A stretch of DNA of 64,000 bases, taken from assembly GCA_021827705.1 (NCBI GenBank), contig JAKAUQ010000007.1:87503-151502 (forward strand), in the 5' to 3' direction. Below, piece after piece: positions 1 through 8,533 of this stretch (its first letter is position 1; the number at the start of each line of letters is the position of its first letter). The notes under the pieces were generated by a model. The model saw only the letters and a program-made list of their open reading frames with translations. It was not told the origin of the DNA and ran no database searches. The DNA comes from Actinomycetes bacterium (GTDB taxonomy: Bacteria; Actinomycetota; Acidimicrobiia; Acidimicrobiales; RAAP-2). The translations under genes and the position numbers were made by a program.

Positions 1-45
1 CGGGTGCGCATCGCCCTACCCACGCACGTCGAGGTGACCGCGTGA
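1..45 (+). CDS. 3' end of a probable sensor histidine kinase (partial)
   Basis: Fourteen codons in frame 1 end in TGA at 43-45; the gene begins outside the window. The last residues (RVRIALP followed by a short tail) look like the final beta strand of a histidine-kinase ATPase domain, but this is only inferred from a few residues. Its stop overlaps the GTG start of the downstream lipoprotein gene (GTGA), so the two are translationally coupled. A kinase followed by a GerMN lipoprotein recalls the mtrB-lpqB arrangement of actinobacteria. Confidence 0.4.
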   Translation, partial: RVRIALPTHVEVTA

Positions 46-620
46 GACGCCTGGCCGCCGCCGCCGCCGTGGCCGGCGCGGCCGTCGCGCTCGCGGGCTG
101 CACGCTGGTGCCCACGACGAAGGAGCCCGCGACGATCCCCCCGCGCGCGGTGCCCCTCGGCCTGCTCGGGCACACGATCCCGGGCACCAACAACGGCCAC
201 GTCGTTTTCATCACGCAGCCCGTGTACATCGTTGACGCCACCGGCCACCTGTCCGCGTCGAGCCGGATCGTCCCGCGCCCCCCGACGCTCCTCTCGGTCC
301 TGCGAGAACTAGTCCTAGGCCCGACCGCCATCGAGACCGAGGGCGGCTACACCTCGGCTCTGCCCGCCAACCTCACCATCTTGCAGGCCGTGATCGTGCA
401 CCACATGGGCTACATCGAATTGGCGCAGCCCTTCACCGGCCTGCATCGGCACCGCGTGGAGATGATCATGGGTCAGCTGACGCTGACGGCCTTTGCCGTG
501 GGGGCGACCAGTGGCGTGAAGATGTTCGTCAACGGAACTCCCCTGCGCGTGCCCCGGCCCTCCGGGCCGTCGGTCCTCATCGCAACGGTTCGCGACTACC
601 AGTCACTGCTCAACGCGTAG
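42..620 (+). CDS. GerMN-domain (LpqB-like) lipoprotein
   Basis: The 192-aa product starts with a lipoprotein signal: a basic N-terminus, an Ala/Val-rich segment and a lipobox LAGC with the acylated Cys near residue 20. The rest matches a single GerMN (sporulation/germination) domain with the typical LRELVLGPT...LPANLTIL pattern. Such proteins are anchored outside the membrane and often accompany two-component systems. The GTG start overlaps the stop of the upstream kinase-like ORF by the GTGA arrangement. It is much shorter than full LpqB because the beta-propeller part is absent. The 3' end overlaps rsfS on the opposite strand by 18 nt. The role in signalling is inferred from context. Confidence 0.75.
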   Translation: MRRLAAAAAVAGAAVALAGCTLVPTTKEPATIPPRAVPLGLLGHTIPGTNNGHVVFITQPVYIVDATGHLSASSRIVPRPPTLLSVLRELVLGPTAIETEGGYTSALPANLTILQAVIVHHMGYIELAQPFTGLHRHRVEMIMGQLTLTAFAVGATSGVKMFVNGTPLRVPRPSGPSVLIATVRDYQSLLNA

Positions 621-959
621 GGCGGGTGCGGTGAATGCCCGGGCCGCACTCCAGAGGTGCTCGAGGTCGTAGTAGGCACGCGCCTCATCCTGGAAGACGT
701 GCACGATGACGTCGACGTAGTCGAGGGCAATCCACTCGCCCCCCGCGACACCCTCCACCCGCACCGGGGAGACCCTGGCGTCGCGAGCCACGACGCGCTC
801 GACCTCCTCGGCGATCGTGCGAACCTGACGATCCGAACGGCCTGAGACGATGACCAGCACGTCAAAGGCCGACGTCAGCCCCGAGACGTCGAGAGCCGTC
901 GGATGCTCGGCCGCCTTCTCCCCAGCCCCCGCCAGGGCTGCGGCCACCACGGTCGCCAC
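603..959 (-). CDS. rsfS: ribosomal silencing factor RsfS
   Basis: The 118-aa protein belongs to the RsfS/Iojap/DUF143 family, which binds ribosomal protein uL14 and blocks subunit joining when nutrients are short. Recognisable parts are the AFDVLVIVSGRSDRQVRTIA stretch and the GEWIALDYVDVIVHVFQDEAR stretch. The reading frame is open further upstream, but the GTG at 959 is preceded by GAGGAG and gives the normal family length, so it was chosen. It lies downstream of nadD and a small membrane protein gene on the same strand, a usual actinobacterial neighbourhood. It converges on and overlaps the lipoprotein gene by 18 nt. Confidence 0.9.
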   Translation of the reverse strand: MATVVAAALAGAGEKAAEHPTALDVSGLTSAFDVLVIVSGRSDRQVRTIAEEVERVVARDARVSPVRVEGVAGGEWIALDYVDVIVHVFQDEARAYYDLEHLWSAARAFTAPALRVEQ

Positions 960-1003
960 GTACCCCAGGGACTCCTCGCGTGGGCGCTGCAGCGCCGGGC
1001 GGC

Positions 1004-1177
1004 TCAGCGGGCCACCCCGAGCACCGCCAGGGCCACGAGGAACGGCACGCTCACCAGTGCGACGCCCGTCACGGCCCACCGGGCCCGGGACCGTCGCACG
1101 AGCCGCCGCGGACGAGCGGGCACGGCTTCCACGACGCGCCCCGACCAGGGGCTTGCCTCAAAGTGCCGTACCGCCAT
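1004..1177 (-). CDS. 57-aa single-pass membrane protein between nadD and rsfS
   Basis: A short ORF (ATG at 1177, TGA at 1004) encodes an N-terminal region rich in Arg (positions 22-33) followed by a hydrophobic segment (about residues 35-55, VTGVALVSVPFLVALAVLGV). This predicts one membrane helix with the N-terminus inside. It fills the gap between nadD and rsfS, with 12 nt to nadD and 44 nt to the chosen rsfS start. I do not recognise a family. In other actinobacteria this slot often holds a longer membrane-anchored gene, so it may be a minimal or degraded relative (inference). Confidence 0.5.
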   Translation of the reverse strand: MAVRHFEASPWSGRVVEAVPARPRRLVRRSRARWAVTGVALVSVPFLVALAVLGVAR

Positions 1178-1189
1178 GACGCCAGCACA

Positions 1190-1759
1190 TTAGCCGCTGG
1201 TGGCCTGGAAGAGCGGAATCACTGCGGTCGGGATATAAATGTCCAGGTCGGCGCGGTCCGGCGTCAGGGAGCGCACAAAGCTGCTGGACAGGTCGACGGG
1301 GTCCATCGAGATCTCGTAGCCCACCCATCCGGCGGGAAGTTCGAGGTGCGTGCCCGGACGCGGGACGACTCCGACGCGCACCATGGAGCGCAGCTGGTCG
1401 GCCTCGTGCCATCCCTCCAGATCGGGCACGAGATCGGCGCCGATGATCAGGTCGACCTCGTCAACGGTGGCCAGCAGCTCGCGAACCGAGTCGACCGTGT
1501 AGGACGGGCCGCTGCGACGGACCTCGCGGTCCGAGACCACGACGTGCTCGATCTCGCCGAAGGCCGCCCGCGCCATCGCCAGGCGGACCGCCGCCGGTCG
1601 CACGTAGCCGCGAGCCACCTTCTGGTACGGGTCCCCGGCTACGGCCACCTCGATCTGGTTGAAGCGGTGGGTGCGCACGGCGGCCCGCACCGCGGCGACG
1701 TGCCCGAAGTGAGGGGGATCAAAAGTGCCCCCGAAGAGGCCAACGCGCCGCAGGGTCAC
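1190..1759 (-). CDS. nadD: nicotinate-nucleotide adenylyltransferase
   Basis: NadD adenylates nicotinic acid mononucleotide to deamido-NAD in NAD synthesis. The 189-aa protein has the nucleotidyltransferase start GLFGGTFDPPHFGH (residues 7-20), with the HxGH-type motif HFGH at 17-20, and the C-terminal SSSFVRS motif near residues 158-164 in place of ISSTxxR. Length is normal. The GTG start at 1759 lies 6 nt after a TAGGCT -10 box, with no ribosome-binding site, so the mRNA is probably leaderless. It is divergent from the class II DAHP synthase and heads the nadD / small membrane protein / rsfS group. Confidence 0.95.
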   Translation of the reverse strand: MTLRRVGLFGGTFDPPHFGHVAAVRAAVRTHRFNQIEVAVAGDPYQKVARGYVRPAAVRLAMARAAFGEIEHVVVSDREVRRSGPSYTVDSVRELLATVDEVDLIIGADLVPDLEGWHEADQLRSMVRVGVVPRPGTHLELPAGWVGYEISMDPVDLSSSFVRSLTPDRADLDIYIPTAVIPLFQATSG

Positions 1760-1765
1760 CCTGAG

Positions 1766-1771
1766 AGCCTA
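1766..1771 (-). promoter_or_regulatory. -10 box of nadD (leaderless)
   Basis: TAGGCT on the minus strand ends 6 nt before the nadD GTG, so transcription should start at or next to the start codon. Confidence 0.6.
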
Positions 1772-1823
1772 ACGGCGCGCGAGGCGGCTGCCCGGGGCAC
1801 GGGAGCCCACGACGTCCACCGCT

Positions 1824-1829
1824 TAGGCT
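1824..1829 (+). promoter_or_regulatory. -10 box of class II aroG (leaderless)
   Basis: TAGGCT is followed by 6 nt and the ATG at 1836, with no Shine-Dalgarno sequence between. It is the mirror image of the nadD promoter in the same 76-nt divergent gap. Confidence 0.6.
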
Positions 1830-1835
1830 GGGGGG

Positions 1836-3212
1836 ATGGAGTCGTCGGCGCGGGAGTGGTCGCTCGACTCGTGGCGCCAGTTGCCGGTCCACCAGAGCCC
1901 CACCTGGCCCGACCTCGACCACCTCGCCCGCGTGGAGCGCGAGTTGGCCGCCAAGCCCCCACTGGTCTTTGCCGGCGAGGCGCGCCGGCTCCAGCAGCAC
2001 CTGTCGGACGTGTCAGCGCGGCGGGCCTTCCTCTTGCAGGCCGGCGACTGTGCCGAGTCCTTCGAGGAGGCGTCGGCCAACGCCATCCGCGACAAGCTCA
2101 AGGTCATCTTGCAGATGGCGGTGGCCCTCACCTACGCCGCGGGCGTCCCGGTGATCAAGGTCGGCCGCATCGCCGGGCAGTTCGCCAAGCCGCGCTCGGA
2201 GGACTTCGAGGAGCGCGACGGGGTGCGCCTGGCAGCTTTCCGGGGCCACATCGTCAACTCCGACGAGTTCACCGAGGCGGCGCGCCGTCCGGATCCCGAG
2301 CGGCTCCTGGCTGCCTACCACCAGTCGGTCGCGACCCTCAACCTCCTGCGCGCCTTCACCACCGGAGGATTCGCGGCCCTCTCCCGTGTCCACACCTGGA
2401 ACCAGGAGTTCGTCGCCAGCTCGCCCGAGGGCCAGCGCTACGCCGTGGTGGCCGACGAGATCGAGCGCGCACTGGCGTTCATGCGCGCGTGCGGCATCGA
2501 TCTGCACGACGACGCGGCTCTGCAGGGCGTGGACTTCTACACCAGCCACGAGGCGCTGATCCTGCCCTACGAGCAGGCGCTGACGCGCCAGGACTCCCTG
2601 ACGGGCCAGTGGTACGACTGCTCGGCCCATTTGCTGTGGATCGGCGATCGGACCCGGCAGCTCGACGGAGCGCACGTGGAGTTCCTGCGCGGCGTGGCCA
2701 ATCCCGTGGGGCTCAAGGTCGGCCCCAGCGCCACCGTGGACGAGCTGCGCCGCCTCGCCGACGTGCTCAACCCTGACAACGCGCCGGGGCGCATCACCCT
2801 GATCAGCCGCATGGGCGTCTCGCGCATCAGCGACCTGCTCCCTCCCCTGGTCGAGGCGCTGCGCGATGACGGCCGCCACGTCGTATGGGCCTGCGACCCG
2901 ATGCACGGCAACACGTTCCGCGTCGGAGGCGGGCAGAAGACTCGTCACTTCGACGATGTGCTGGCCGAGACGGCCCGCTTCTTCGCGGTGCACGAGTCGC
3001 TCGGCACCTGGCCCGGTGGGCTCCACATCGAGCTGACCGGCGGCGACGTCACCGAGTGCTTGGGCGGTGGCGCTCGCCTCAACGAGCAGGATCTCGAGCT
3101 CAACTACACGACGATCTGCGACCCGCGCCTCAACGCCACCCAGAGCCTCGACCTCGCCTTCCACGTCGCCGAGTTTCTGCAGAGCTACGGCACGGGCGCC
3201 ACGTCGTTGTAA
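1836..3212 (+). CDS. aroG: class II 3-deoxy-D-arabino-heptulosonate 7-phosphate synthase
   Basis: This enzyme condenses phosphoenolpyruvate with erythrose 4-phosphate, the first step of the shikimate pathway. The 458-aa protein is full length and clearly of the plant/actinobacterial type II family. The metal ligands are in place: Cys72 ([11 protein letters not shown]), His357 (DPMHGNT), Glu399 (HIELTGG) and Asp429 (CDPRLN), with spacing like that of the Mycobacterium enzyme. It is transcribed alone on the plus strand between nadD and a convergent phosphatase-like gene that overlaps its end by 28 nt. The start codon is supported by the -10 box just upstream. Confidence 0.95.
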   Translation: MESSAREWSLDSWRQLPVHQSPTWPDLDHLARVERELAAKPPLVFAGEARRLQQHLSDVSARRAFLLQAGDCAESFEEASANAIRDKLKVILQMAVALTYAAGVPVIKVGRIAGQFAKPRSEDFEERDGVRLAAFRGHIVNSDEFTEAARRPDPERLLAAYHQSVATLNLLRAFTTGGFAALSRVHTWNQEFVASSPEGQRYAVVADEIERALAFMRACGIDLHDDAALQGVDFYTSHEALILPYEQALTRQDSLTGQWYDCSAHLLWIGDRTRQLDGAHVEFLRGVANPVGLKVGPSATVDELRRLADVLNPDNAPGRITLISRMGVSRISDLLPPLVEALRDDGRHVVWACDPMHGNTFRVGGGQKTRHFDDVLAETARFFAVHESLGTWPGGLHIELTGGDVTECLGGGARLNEQDLELNYTTICDPRLNATQSLDLAFHVAEFLQSYGTGATSL

Positions 3213-3850
3213 CGCAGCAGGCGACGGCGCGCGCCGTCGACCTCCACCTCGGTCATCGAGCAGTGGACGGTGCGCAGGCCGAGCCGGGCGCCGGCGGGCG
3301 CCGGGAATGCCAGGCGCAGCGCGTGCTCAATGACGCCGGCGTGGGTGAAGAGCACCACGCGCTCCCCCGGGTGCGCCCGGGCCAGATCCTCGAGGGCCGC
3401 GCGGCAGCGCTGCGAGAACGCCAGCCAAGACTCCCCACCCGGCGCCAGGGGCGCGCCGGGGTCCTCGTCCCAGTTGGGCCCGCCAAAGCGCGCCACCAGC
3501 TGCGCCCACGTCAGCCCGTCGGCCTCCCCGGGTCGGAGCTCCTCGAGGTCGGGGGCGACCCGCGCCGGCGGCAGTCCGGGCACCGCCGCCGCCACCAGAT
3601 CGGCGGTCTCGCGCGCGCGGGCCAGAGGCGAGACGTAGGTCGCCGCAACGTCGCTCAGCTCCCCCGACGCCGACAGGCGCTCCCCCAGGGCGCGTGCCTG
3701 GGCGCGCCCCCGATCACTGAGGCCGGTACAGCCCCGGGTGCCGCCCACGATGCCGGCAAGGTTGCACACGGCCTCCCCGTGACGCACCAGGAGCAGACGC
3801 GCACCGGAGGGCTCGCCGCCCAGCGTGCGGAAGCGGGCGGGCACGCTCAC
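3185..3850 (-). CDS. histidine phosphatase (phosphoglycerate-mutase) family protein
   Basis: The 221-aa product has the phosphohistidine motif LLLVRHGEA with catalytic His24 and the second His in [12 protein letters not shown]. These place it in the dPGM/PhoE/CobC branch of the histidine phosphatase superfamily; the substrate cannot be told from sequence. The GTG start at 3850 overlaps the stop of the VWA gene (GTGA), so it was preferred to the longer open frame. It is the last gene of the proA-moxR-VWA run and overlaps aroG tail to tail by 28 nt. Confidence 0.8.
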   Translation of the reverse strand: MSVPARFRTLGGEPSGARLLLVRHGEAVCNLAGIVGGTRGCTGLSDRGRAQARALGERLSASGELSDVAATYVSPLARARETADLVAAAVPGLPPARVAPDLEELRPGEADGLTWAQLVARFGGPNWDEDPGAPLAPGGESWLAFSQRCRAALEDLARAHPGERVVLFTHAGVIEHALRLAFPAPAGARLGLRTVHCSMTEVEVDGARRRLLRYNDVAPVP

Positions 3851-5244
3851 GTGCCCAAGTCCCCCACGAACCGCTCGAGCTGGCGCAGCGTCCGGCACTC
3901 GACGACGGCATCGCAGTGACCGGCGTACTCGCTGATGATCGAGTCCCCGCTGTTCCAGTACCCCGCAGGCTCGGGGTTGAGCCAGTAGACGTGGCGCGCT
4001 CGCGCGCGCACGTCGGCCAGCACGTCGGCCCGCGCCAGGTGGTAGTTGTTGCGGGCGTCACCCAGGATCAGCACGGTCGTGCGCCGCGTGATCTCATCGA
4101 GGTAGCGGTCCCGGAAGACCGTGAGGGCGTGGCCGTAGTCGGAGTGACCATCGAAGGCGACCACGTCGGCCTCGGAGTTGATGCGCCGCACGGCGTCCGC
4201 GGGATCGTCGACCCCCTCGAAGTAGCTGGTCACCTCGTCGAGGCCGTCGACGAACACGAAGCTGCGCACCCGCGAGAACTGCGAGCTGATCGCGTGGACC
4301 AGGTGCAGCGTGAAACGCGCGAAGGAGGCGACCGAGCCCGACACGTCGGCCACGACGAAGATCTCGGGCTTGGCCGGGCGCGGCGGCCGAAAGCGCAGCT
4401 CGAGGGGGACCCCACCGGTCGACAGGCTCTGGCGCACCGTCGTGCGCAGGTCGACCGGGCCGCGCCGGCGCCGCCGTCGCCGGCGTGCCAGTCGGGTGGC
4501 CAGCTTGCGGCTGAGCGGCCGCAGGGCGCGCTCCAGGGCCGCCAACTCGTCGCGGTTGGCGTGCATCACGTCGACGTCCTCGGGCAGGGGTCGGCGCAGC
4601 GAGCGGGCCAGGGCCTCGGCACCGCGGTCGTCGACCAGCCGCTCGCGAATAGCTCTCTCAACCTCCTGCTTGAGCTGCGCGATACGACTTCTGGCCTCGT
4701 CGCGCGCCAGTCGCCACGCCAGGTCGCCCCGACCCGGCTGGCCCTCGACCAGCCGGCGCTCGAGCTCGTCGAGCTCCAGGTAGCGCAGCGTGCGGTACAG
4801 GTAGTAGGTGCCCCCCACGGGGCGGCCCGGCTCCATGCCCGCGTAGCGCTCCACGGCGGCGCGCGCCCCGGAGCGCAGCTGGGCCCGGTTGTCGTCGCGC
4901 AAGGCGCGGTACAGCAGGTCGTGCAGCTCCTCAGCCGACATCCCCTCGCCACCGCCCCCACCCACGCCGCTCTCGCCGGCCGCCCCGGGCGCCGACTCCG
5001 CGGGCGGGTCGCTGGTGTCCCGAGCGCCCGGTCGCACCGCGAAGAAGACGTCGAAGGCTTGGTAGAAGGCGGCCAAGTGATCAGATCGCTTGACCAGCGT
5101 CGCCGCCAGGGTGGCCCGCACCTGGTCGCGATCGCCCAGATCGATCAACTCGAGGGCCCGCGCCGCGTCCATGTGCTCGCTCAGCGAGACCGGGAGCCCG
5201 GTGGCGCGCAGCTCGCCGATGAAGCCGGCCAGCAGGTCAAGCAC
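3847..5244 (-). CDS. VWA-domain (CoxE-like) protein paired with MoxR ATPase
   Basis: The 465-aa soluble protein matches the CoxE-like VWA family. The N-terminus (FIGELRATGLPVSLSEHMDA) is typical, and the C-terminal third holds a von Willebrand A fold with an intact MIDAS motif DVSGS at residues 300-304. The middle is Arg-rich and charged. MoxR/VWA pairs act as chaperone-like machines that insert cofactors or remodel complexes; the client here is unknown. The GTG start overlaps the end of the moxR gene by 8 nt, indicating an operon. No xanthine or CO dehydrogenase genes are nearby, so the CoxE name should not be read as CO oxidation. Confidence 0.85.
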   Translation of the reverse strand: MLDLLAGFIGELRATGLPVSLSEHMDAARALELIDLGDRDQVRATLAATLVKRSDHLAAFYQAFDVFFAVRPGARDTSDPPAESAPGAAGESGVGGGGGEGMSAEELHDLLYRALRDDNRAQLRSGARAAVERYAGMEPGRPVGGTYYLYRTLRYLELDELERRLVEGQPGRGDLAWRLARDEARSRIAQLKQEVERAIRERLVDDRGAEALARSLRRPLPEDVDVMHANRDELAALERALRPLSRKLATRLARRRRRRRRGPVDLRTTVRQSLSTGGVPLELRFRPPRPAKPEIFVVADVSGSVASFARFTLHLVHAISSQFSRVRSFVFVDGLDEVTSYFEGVDDPADAVRRINSEADVVAFDGHSDYGHALTVFRDRYLDEITRRTTVLILGDARNNYHLARADVLADVRARARHVYWLNPEPAGYWNSGDSIISEYAGHCDAVVECRTLRQLERFVGDLGT

Positions 5245-6184
5245 TGCTCGGCGGCCGCTCGCGCAGGGCCGTGGTGGCGCGCTCGATGTCGCTTTGGTAC
5301 TTGAGCAGAACCGAAAGCGTCGCTACGGCGTCCTCGATGCCGATCTCCTCACGCCCCAGGACGACCAGTGTTCGAGCCCAGTCCAGGGTCTCGGAGACCG
5401 ACGGGGCCTTCTTGAGGTCGAGCTGGCGCAGCGAGCGCACCACCTCGGCGATCTGCTGGGCTAGTGCCGTGCGCACGCCCGGCACGCGAGCCTCGATGAT
5501 GTCGCGCTCGCGCGCCACGTCGGGGTAGCCCACGTAGAGGTAGAGGCAGCGCCGCTTGAGCGCCTCGGAGAGCTCGCGGGTGCTGTTGGAGGTTAGGAAC
5601 ACCAGCGGGATCTGGCGTGCCCTCACGGTGCCGAGCTCGGGGATGGAAACCTGGTATTCCGAGAGGATCTCCAGCAGCAGCGCCTCGGTCTCGAGCTCGA
5701 CCCGGTCAACCTCGTCGATGAGCAAGACAATGGGCTCCTCGGCCGTGATGGCCTCCAGGAGCGGGCGCGTGAGCAGGAAGTCCCCCGAGAAGATGTCGCC
5801 CTCGAGACGCTCCCACTCCTCGGCGCCATCCCCCTCCCCCCGACCGGCCTGGATCCGCAGCAGCTGCTTGCGGTAGTTCCACTCGTAGAGCGCCTTGGAC
5901 TCGTCGAGCCCCTCGTAGCACTGCAGGCGCACCAGGCGCGCTCCGGTGGCGTCGGCAACCGCCCGCGCCAGCGACGTCTTGCCGGTTCCGGCGGGCCCCT
6001 CGATGAGGACCGGCTTGGCGAGCCGGTCAGCCAGGAAGGTCGCCGACGCGATCGTGTCGTCGCTCAGGTAGTCCTGCGCCGCCAGCCGCTCGCGCACCTC
6101 GGCCGGACTGGTGAAGTGCACCGCGGGGGTGCTGGCCAGGCCCAGCCGGTGGGCCAGCTCCTCTCGGGGGTCGAGCCAGTTCAT
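5237..6184 (-). CDS. MoxR-family AAA+ ATPase
   Basis: The 315-aa AAA+ protein has Walker A GPAGTGKT (residues 63-70), Walker B LLIDEVD (154-160), sensor-like LTSNSTREL and the LKRRCLYLYVGYP segment typical of the MoxR/CoxD group. It is expected to work with the VWA protein encoded directly downstream (8-nt overlap). The ATG at 6184 overlaps the proA stop (ATGA); a longer frame starting at 6214 was rejected for that reason. The link with proline biosynthesis genes is positional only. Confidence 0.88.
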   Translation of the reverse strand: MNWLDPREELAHRLGLASTPAVHFTSPAEVRERLAAQDYLSDDTIASATFLADRLAKPVLIEGPAGTGKTSLARAVADATGARLVRLQCYEGLDESKALYEWNYRKQLLRIQAGRGEGDGAEEWERLEGDIFSGDFLLTRPLLEAITAEEPIVLLIDEVDRVELETEALLLEILSEYQVSIPELGTVRARQIPLVFLTSNSTRELSEALKRRCLYLYVGYPDVARERDIIEARVPGVRTALAQQIAEVVRSLRQLDLKKAPSVSETLDWARTLVVLGREEIGIEDAVATLSVLLKYQSDIERATTALRERPPSSA

Positions 6185-7416
6185 CGGACCTGCCCATCGC
6201 CGCGCACGACCCATTTGAGGCAGGTGAGCTCGCGCAACCCCATCGGACCGCGGGCGTGGAGCTTCTGGGTGGAGATCCCCACCTCACCGCCCAGCCCCAA
6301 CTCGCCGCCGTCCACGAAGCGCGTCGATGCGTTGACCAGCACCGCGGCCGCATCGACGCGGCGCACCCACTCGTCGGCGTGAGCCGGATCACGGGTCACG
6401 ATGGCCTCGGAGTGCCCGGTGCCGTAGCGTGCGACGTGCGCGATGGCCTCCTCGAGGCTGTCGACGACGCGCACGGCGAGTATCAGGTCCAAGAATTCGG
6501 TGGCGTAGTCGTGCTCGGTCGCGCGGGGCGCGTCGGGGAGCCACTGCGCGGCCACCTCGTCGACGCGAAGCTCGACCGACGGCATGGCCGCCGCCAGGGC
6601 TCCCAGGACCCGGGGAGCCAGGTCGCGGTGCACGAGGACCGTCTCGACTGCGTTGCACACCCCCGGGCGCGACGTCTTGGCGTTGTCGACGATGCGCACC
6701 GCCTCGTCCAGCGGTGCCGAGGCGTCCAGGAAGATGTGGCAGTTCCCGTCGCCGTCGAGGACGTAGGGCACGCGCGCGTGCTCGCGCATCGCGGCAATCA
6801 GACTCGGGCCACCACGAGGGATGAGGCAGTCGAGCACGTCGCTCATCTGCATGAAGGCCACGGCCGCCTCATGGGAGGGATCGGCGACCAGGGCAACGGC
6901 GTCGGCGGGCAGTCCCTCGGCGACCAAGGCGTCGCGCCACAGGTCGACGATGAAGCGATTGGAGCCGAAGGCTGACGCCGATCCCCGCAGGAACGCGGCG
7001 TTCCCACTGCGCACGCAGAGGCCGGCGACGTCACTGGTCACGTTGGGACGGTTCTCGTAGACCACGCCGATGACGCCGAGCGGCACCCGCACGCGCTCAA
7101 CGCGCAGCCCGTTGGGTCGCGTCGCCGGGTCCACAACCTCGAAGAGCGGGTCGGGAACCGCTGCCACCTCGCGCAAAGTGGCGGACATCGCCGCGATCCG
7201 GTCAGGCGTCAGCAGGAGGCGATCCCGGCCCGGGCCACCCTCGGAGTAGGAGGCGACATCGGCGGCATTGACCTGCACGAGGCGCTCGGCCTGTGCATCG
7301 AGGGCCGCAGCCACCCGGTGCAGGACGCTCTGACGCTGCGCATCGGGGGCCCGGGCCAGCTCGCGGGCAGCGGCGCGCACGGCCTGGCCCTGGGTGGCGA
7401 GTTCTCCAGCGGACAT
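6181..7416 (-). CDS. proA: gamma-glutamyl phosphate reductase
   Basis: ProA reduces gamma-glutamyl phosphate to glutamate semialdehyde in proline synthesis. The 411-aa protein is full length, with the catalytic Cys254 in SRPGVCNAVETVLVH, the NRPNVTSD nucleotide-binding region and the C-terminal FVDGGELGLGGEVGISTQKLHARGPMGL signature. The ATG at 7416 is 6 nt downstream of a TACGCT -10 box, which supports this start over the longer frame. It follows proB by 46 nt and overlaps moxR by 4 nt. Confidence 0.96.
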   Translation of the reverse strand: MSAGELATQGQAVRAAARELARAPDAQRQSVLHRVAAALDAQAERLVQVNAADVASYSEGGPGRDRLLLTPDRIAAMSATLREVAAVPDPLFEVVDPATRPNGLRVERVRVPLGVIGVVYENRPNVTSDVAGLCVRSGNAAFLRGSASAFGSNRFIVDLWRDALVAEGLPADAVALVADPSHEAAVAFMQMSDVLDCLIPRGGPSLIAAMREHARVPYVLDGDGNCHIFLDASAPLDEAVRIVDNAKTSRPGVCNAVETVLVHRDLAPRVLGALAAAMPSVELRVDEVAAQWLPDAPRATEHDYATEFLDLILAVRVVDSLEEAIAHVARYGTGHSEAIVTRDPAHADEWVRRVDAAAVLVNASTRFVDGGELGLGGEVGISTQKLHARGPMGLRELTCLKWVVRGDGQVR

Positions 7417-7422
7417 GGACGT

Positions 7423-7428
7423 AGCGTA
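7423..7428 (-). promoter_or_regulatory. -10 box of proA (leaderless)
   Basis: TACGCT on the minus strand ends 6 nt before the proA ATG. It suggests proA has its own promoter besides read-through from proB. Confidence 0.5.
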
Positions 7429-7462
7429 ACGGAGCCATCGGGGCACTCGATGGGCCGACCCG

Positions 7463-8533
7463 TCAGCGCGCCCGCAGCACCACCAGGTCGTCGCGATGGA
7501 TGACCACGTCGCCCTCCTCGGTGTCCAGGGCTGCGGCGTCCATTCGGGCGAGCCCCTTGGCCACCCGCGCGCCATCCGCATCGCGGACGTCGATGGCGTC
7601 GCCCTGGGCGAAGTCCCCGGACCGCCCCACGACGCCGACGCGCAGGAGGCTGCGGCCCCCGTGCACCAGCGCCTCGACGGCGCCCTGGTTGATCGTCACG
7701 GACCCCCGACTCGGGGCGGCGAACGCGATCCATGCCTTGCGGGCGGCCAGGCGATCGGGGCGGGGCCGAAACCGGGTGCCCGCCCGGCGCGAGCCCAGGG
7801 CGCGCCGCAGCGGCTCGACCGTGCGCGCGGCACCAATGATCACGGTCACCCCCGACCACGTCGCCAGCCGGGCCGCGGCCAACTTGGAGGCCATGCCCCC
7901 GCTACCCACACCCGACCGGCTCGCTCCGGCGATCTCCATGAGGTCCGCATCGATCGCCGCGACCTCGTCGATCAAGGTGGCCGTGGGATCGAGGCGCGGA
8001 TCGGCGGTGAGCAAGCCGTCGGTGTCGGTCAGCAGCACCAGGTGCGAGGCACCCACCAGGTTGGCGACCAGTGCCGCCAGGCGATCGTTGTCCCCAAAGC
8101 GGATCTCCTCGTCGGCCACCGCGTCGTTCTCGTTGACCACGGCCACCACGCCCAAGCGAGCCAGCGACTCCAGGGTCCCGCGGGCCTGGAGGTACTGGCC
8201 CCGGTGGGCGAAGTCCAGCGGCGCTAATAGCACCTGGCCGACCGGGACGTCCAGTGCGCCAAAGGCGTCGCGCCACGCGTGCATCAGCAGGGGCTGGCCC
8301 ACGGCCGACACCGCCTGCAACGTGGCAGCGTCGGTCGGACGCCGACGCCCCGCCCCGACCTCGGCCCAGCCCGCGGTGATCGCTCCCGATGTCACCACCG
8401 CGACCTGCCAGCCCTCCGCGCGCAGCGCCGTTACGTCTCGGGCGATCGCGGCCAGCACGCCGACGTCGACGCCGCCGTGGGCGTCGGTGACCGACGTGGT
8501 CCCGACCTTGACCACGACGCTACGCGTCGTCAT
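7463..8533 (-). CDS. proB: glutamate 5-kinase
   Basis: ProB phosphorylates glutamate, the first and feedback-controlled step of proline synthesis. The 356-aa protein has the amino-acid kinase fold (VVKVGTTSVTD at the start, VNENDAVADEEIRFGDNDRLAALVA in the centre, GSGGMASKLAAARLA) and a C-terminal PUA domain (about residues 270-350). The ATG start lies inside the end of obgE (14-nt overlap), so translation is coupled. Together with proA it makes glutamate semialdehyde, which cyclises; proC is not in the window. Confidence 0.95.
   Translation of the reverse strand: MTTRSVVVKVGTTSVTDAHGGVDVGVLAAIARDVTALRAEGWQVAVVTSGAITAGWAEVGAGRRRPTDAATLQAVSAVGQPLLMHAWRDAFGALDVPVGQVLLAPLDFAHRGQYLQARGTLESLARLGVVAVVNENDAVADEEIRFGDNDRLAALVANLVGASHLVLLTDTDGLLTADPRLDPTATLIDEVAAIDADLMEIAGASRSGVGSGGMASKLAAARLATWSGVTVIIGAARTVEPLRRALGSRRAGTRFRPRPDRLAARKAWIAFAAPSRGSVTINQGAVEALVHGGRSLLRVGVVGRSGDFAQGDAIDVRDADGARVAKGLARMDAAALDTEEGDVVIHRDDLVVLRAR

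Noticed and set aside
980..2776. 598-codon open frame on the plus strand across rsfS, nadD and aroG
   Set aside because: It crosses three clearly identified genes in a different frame and has no plausible start.
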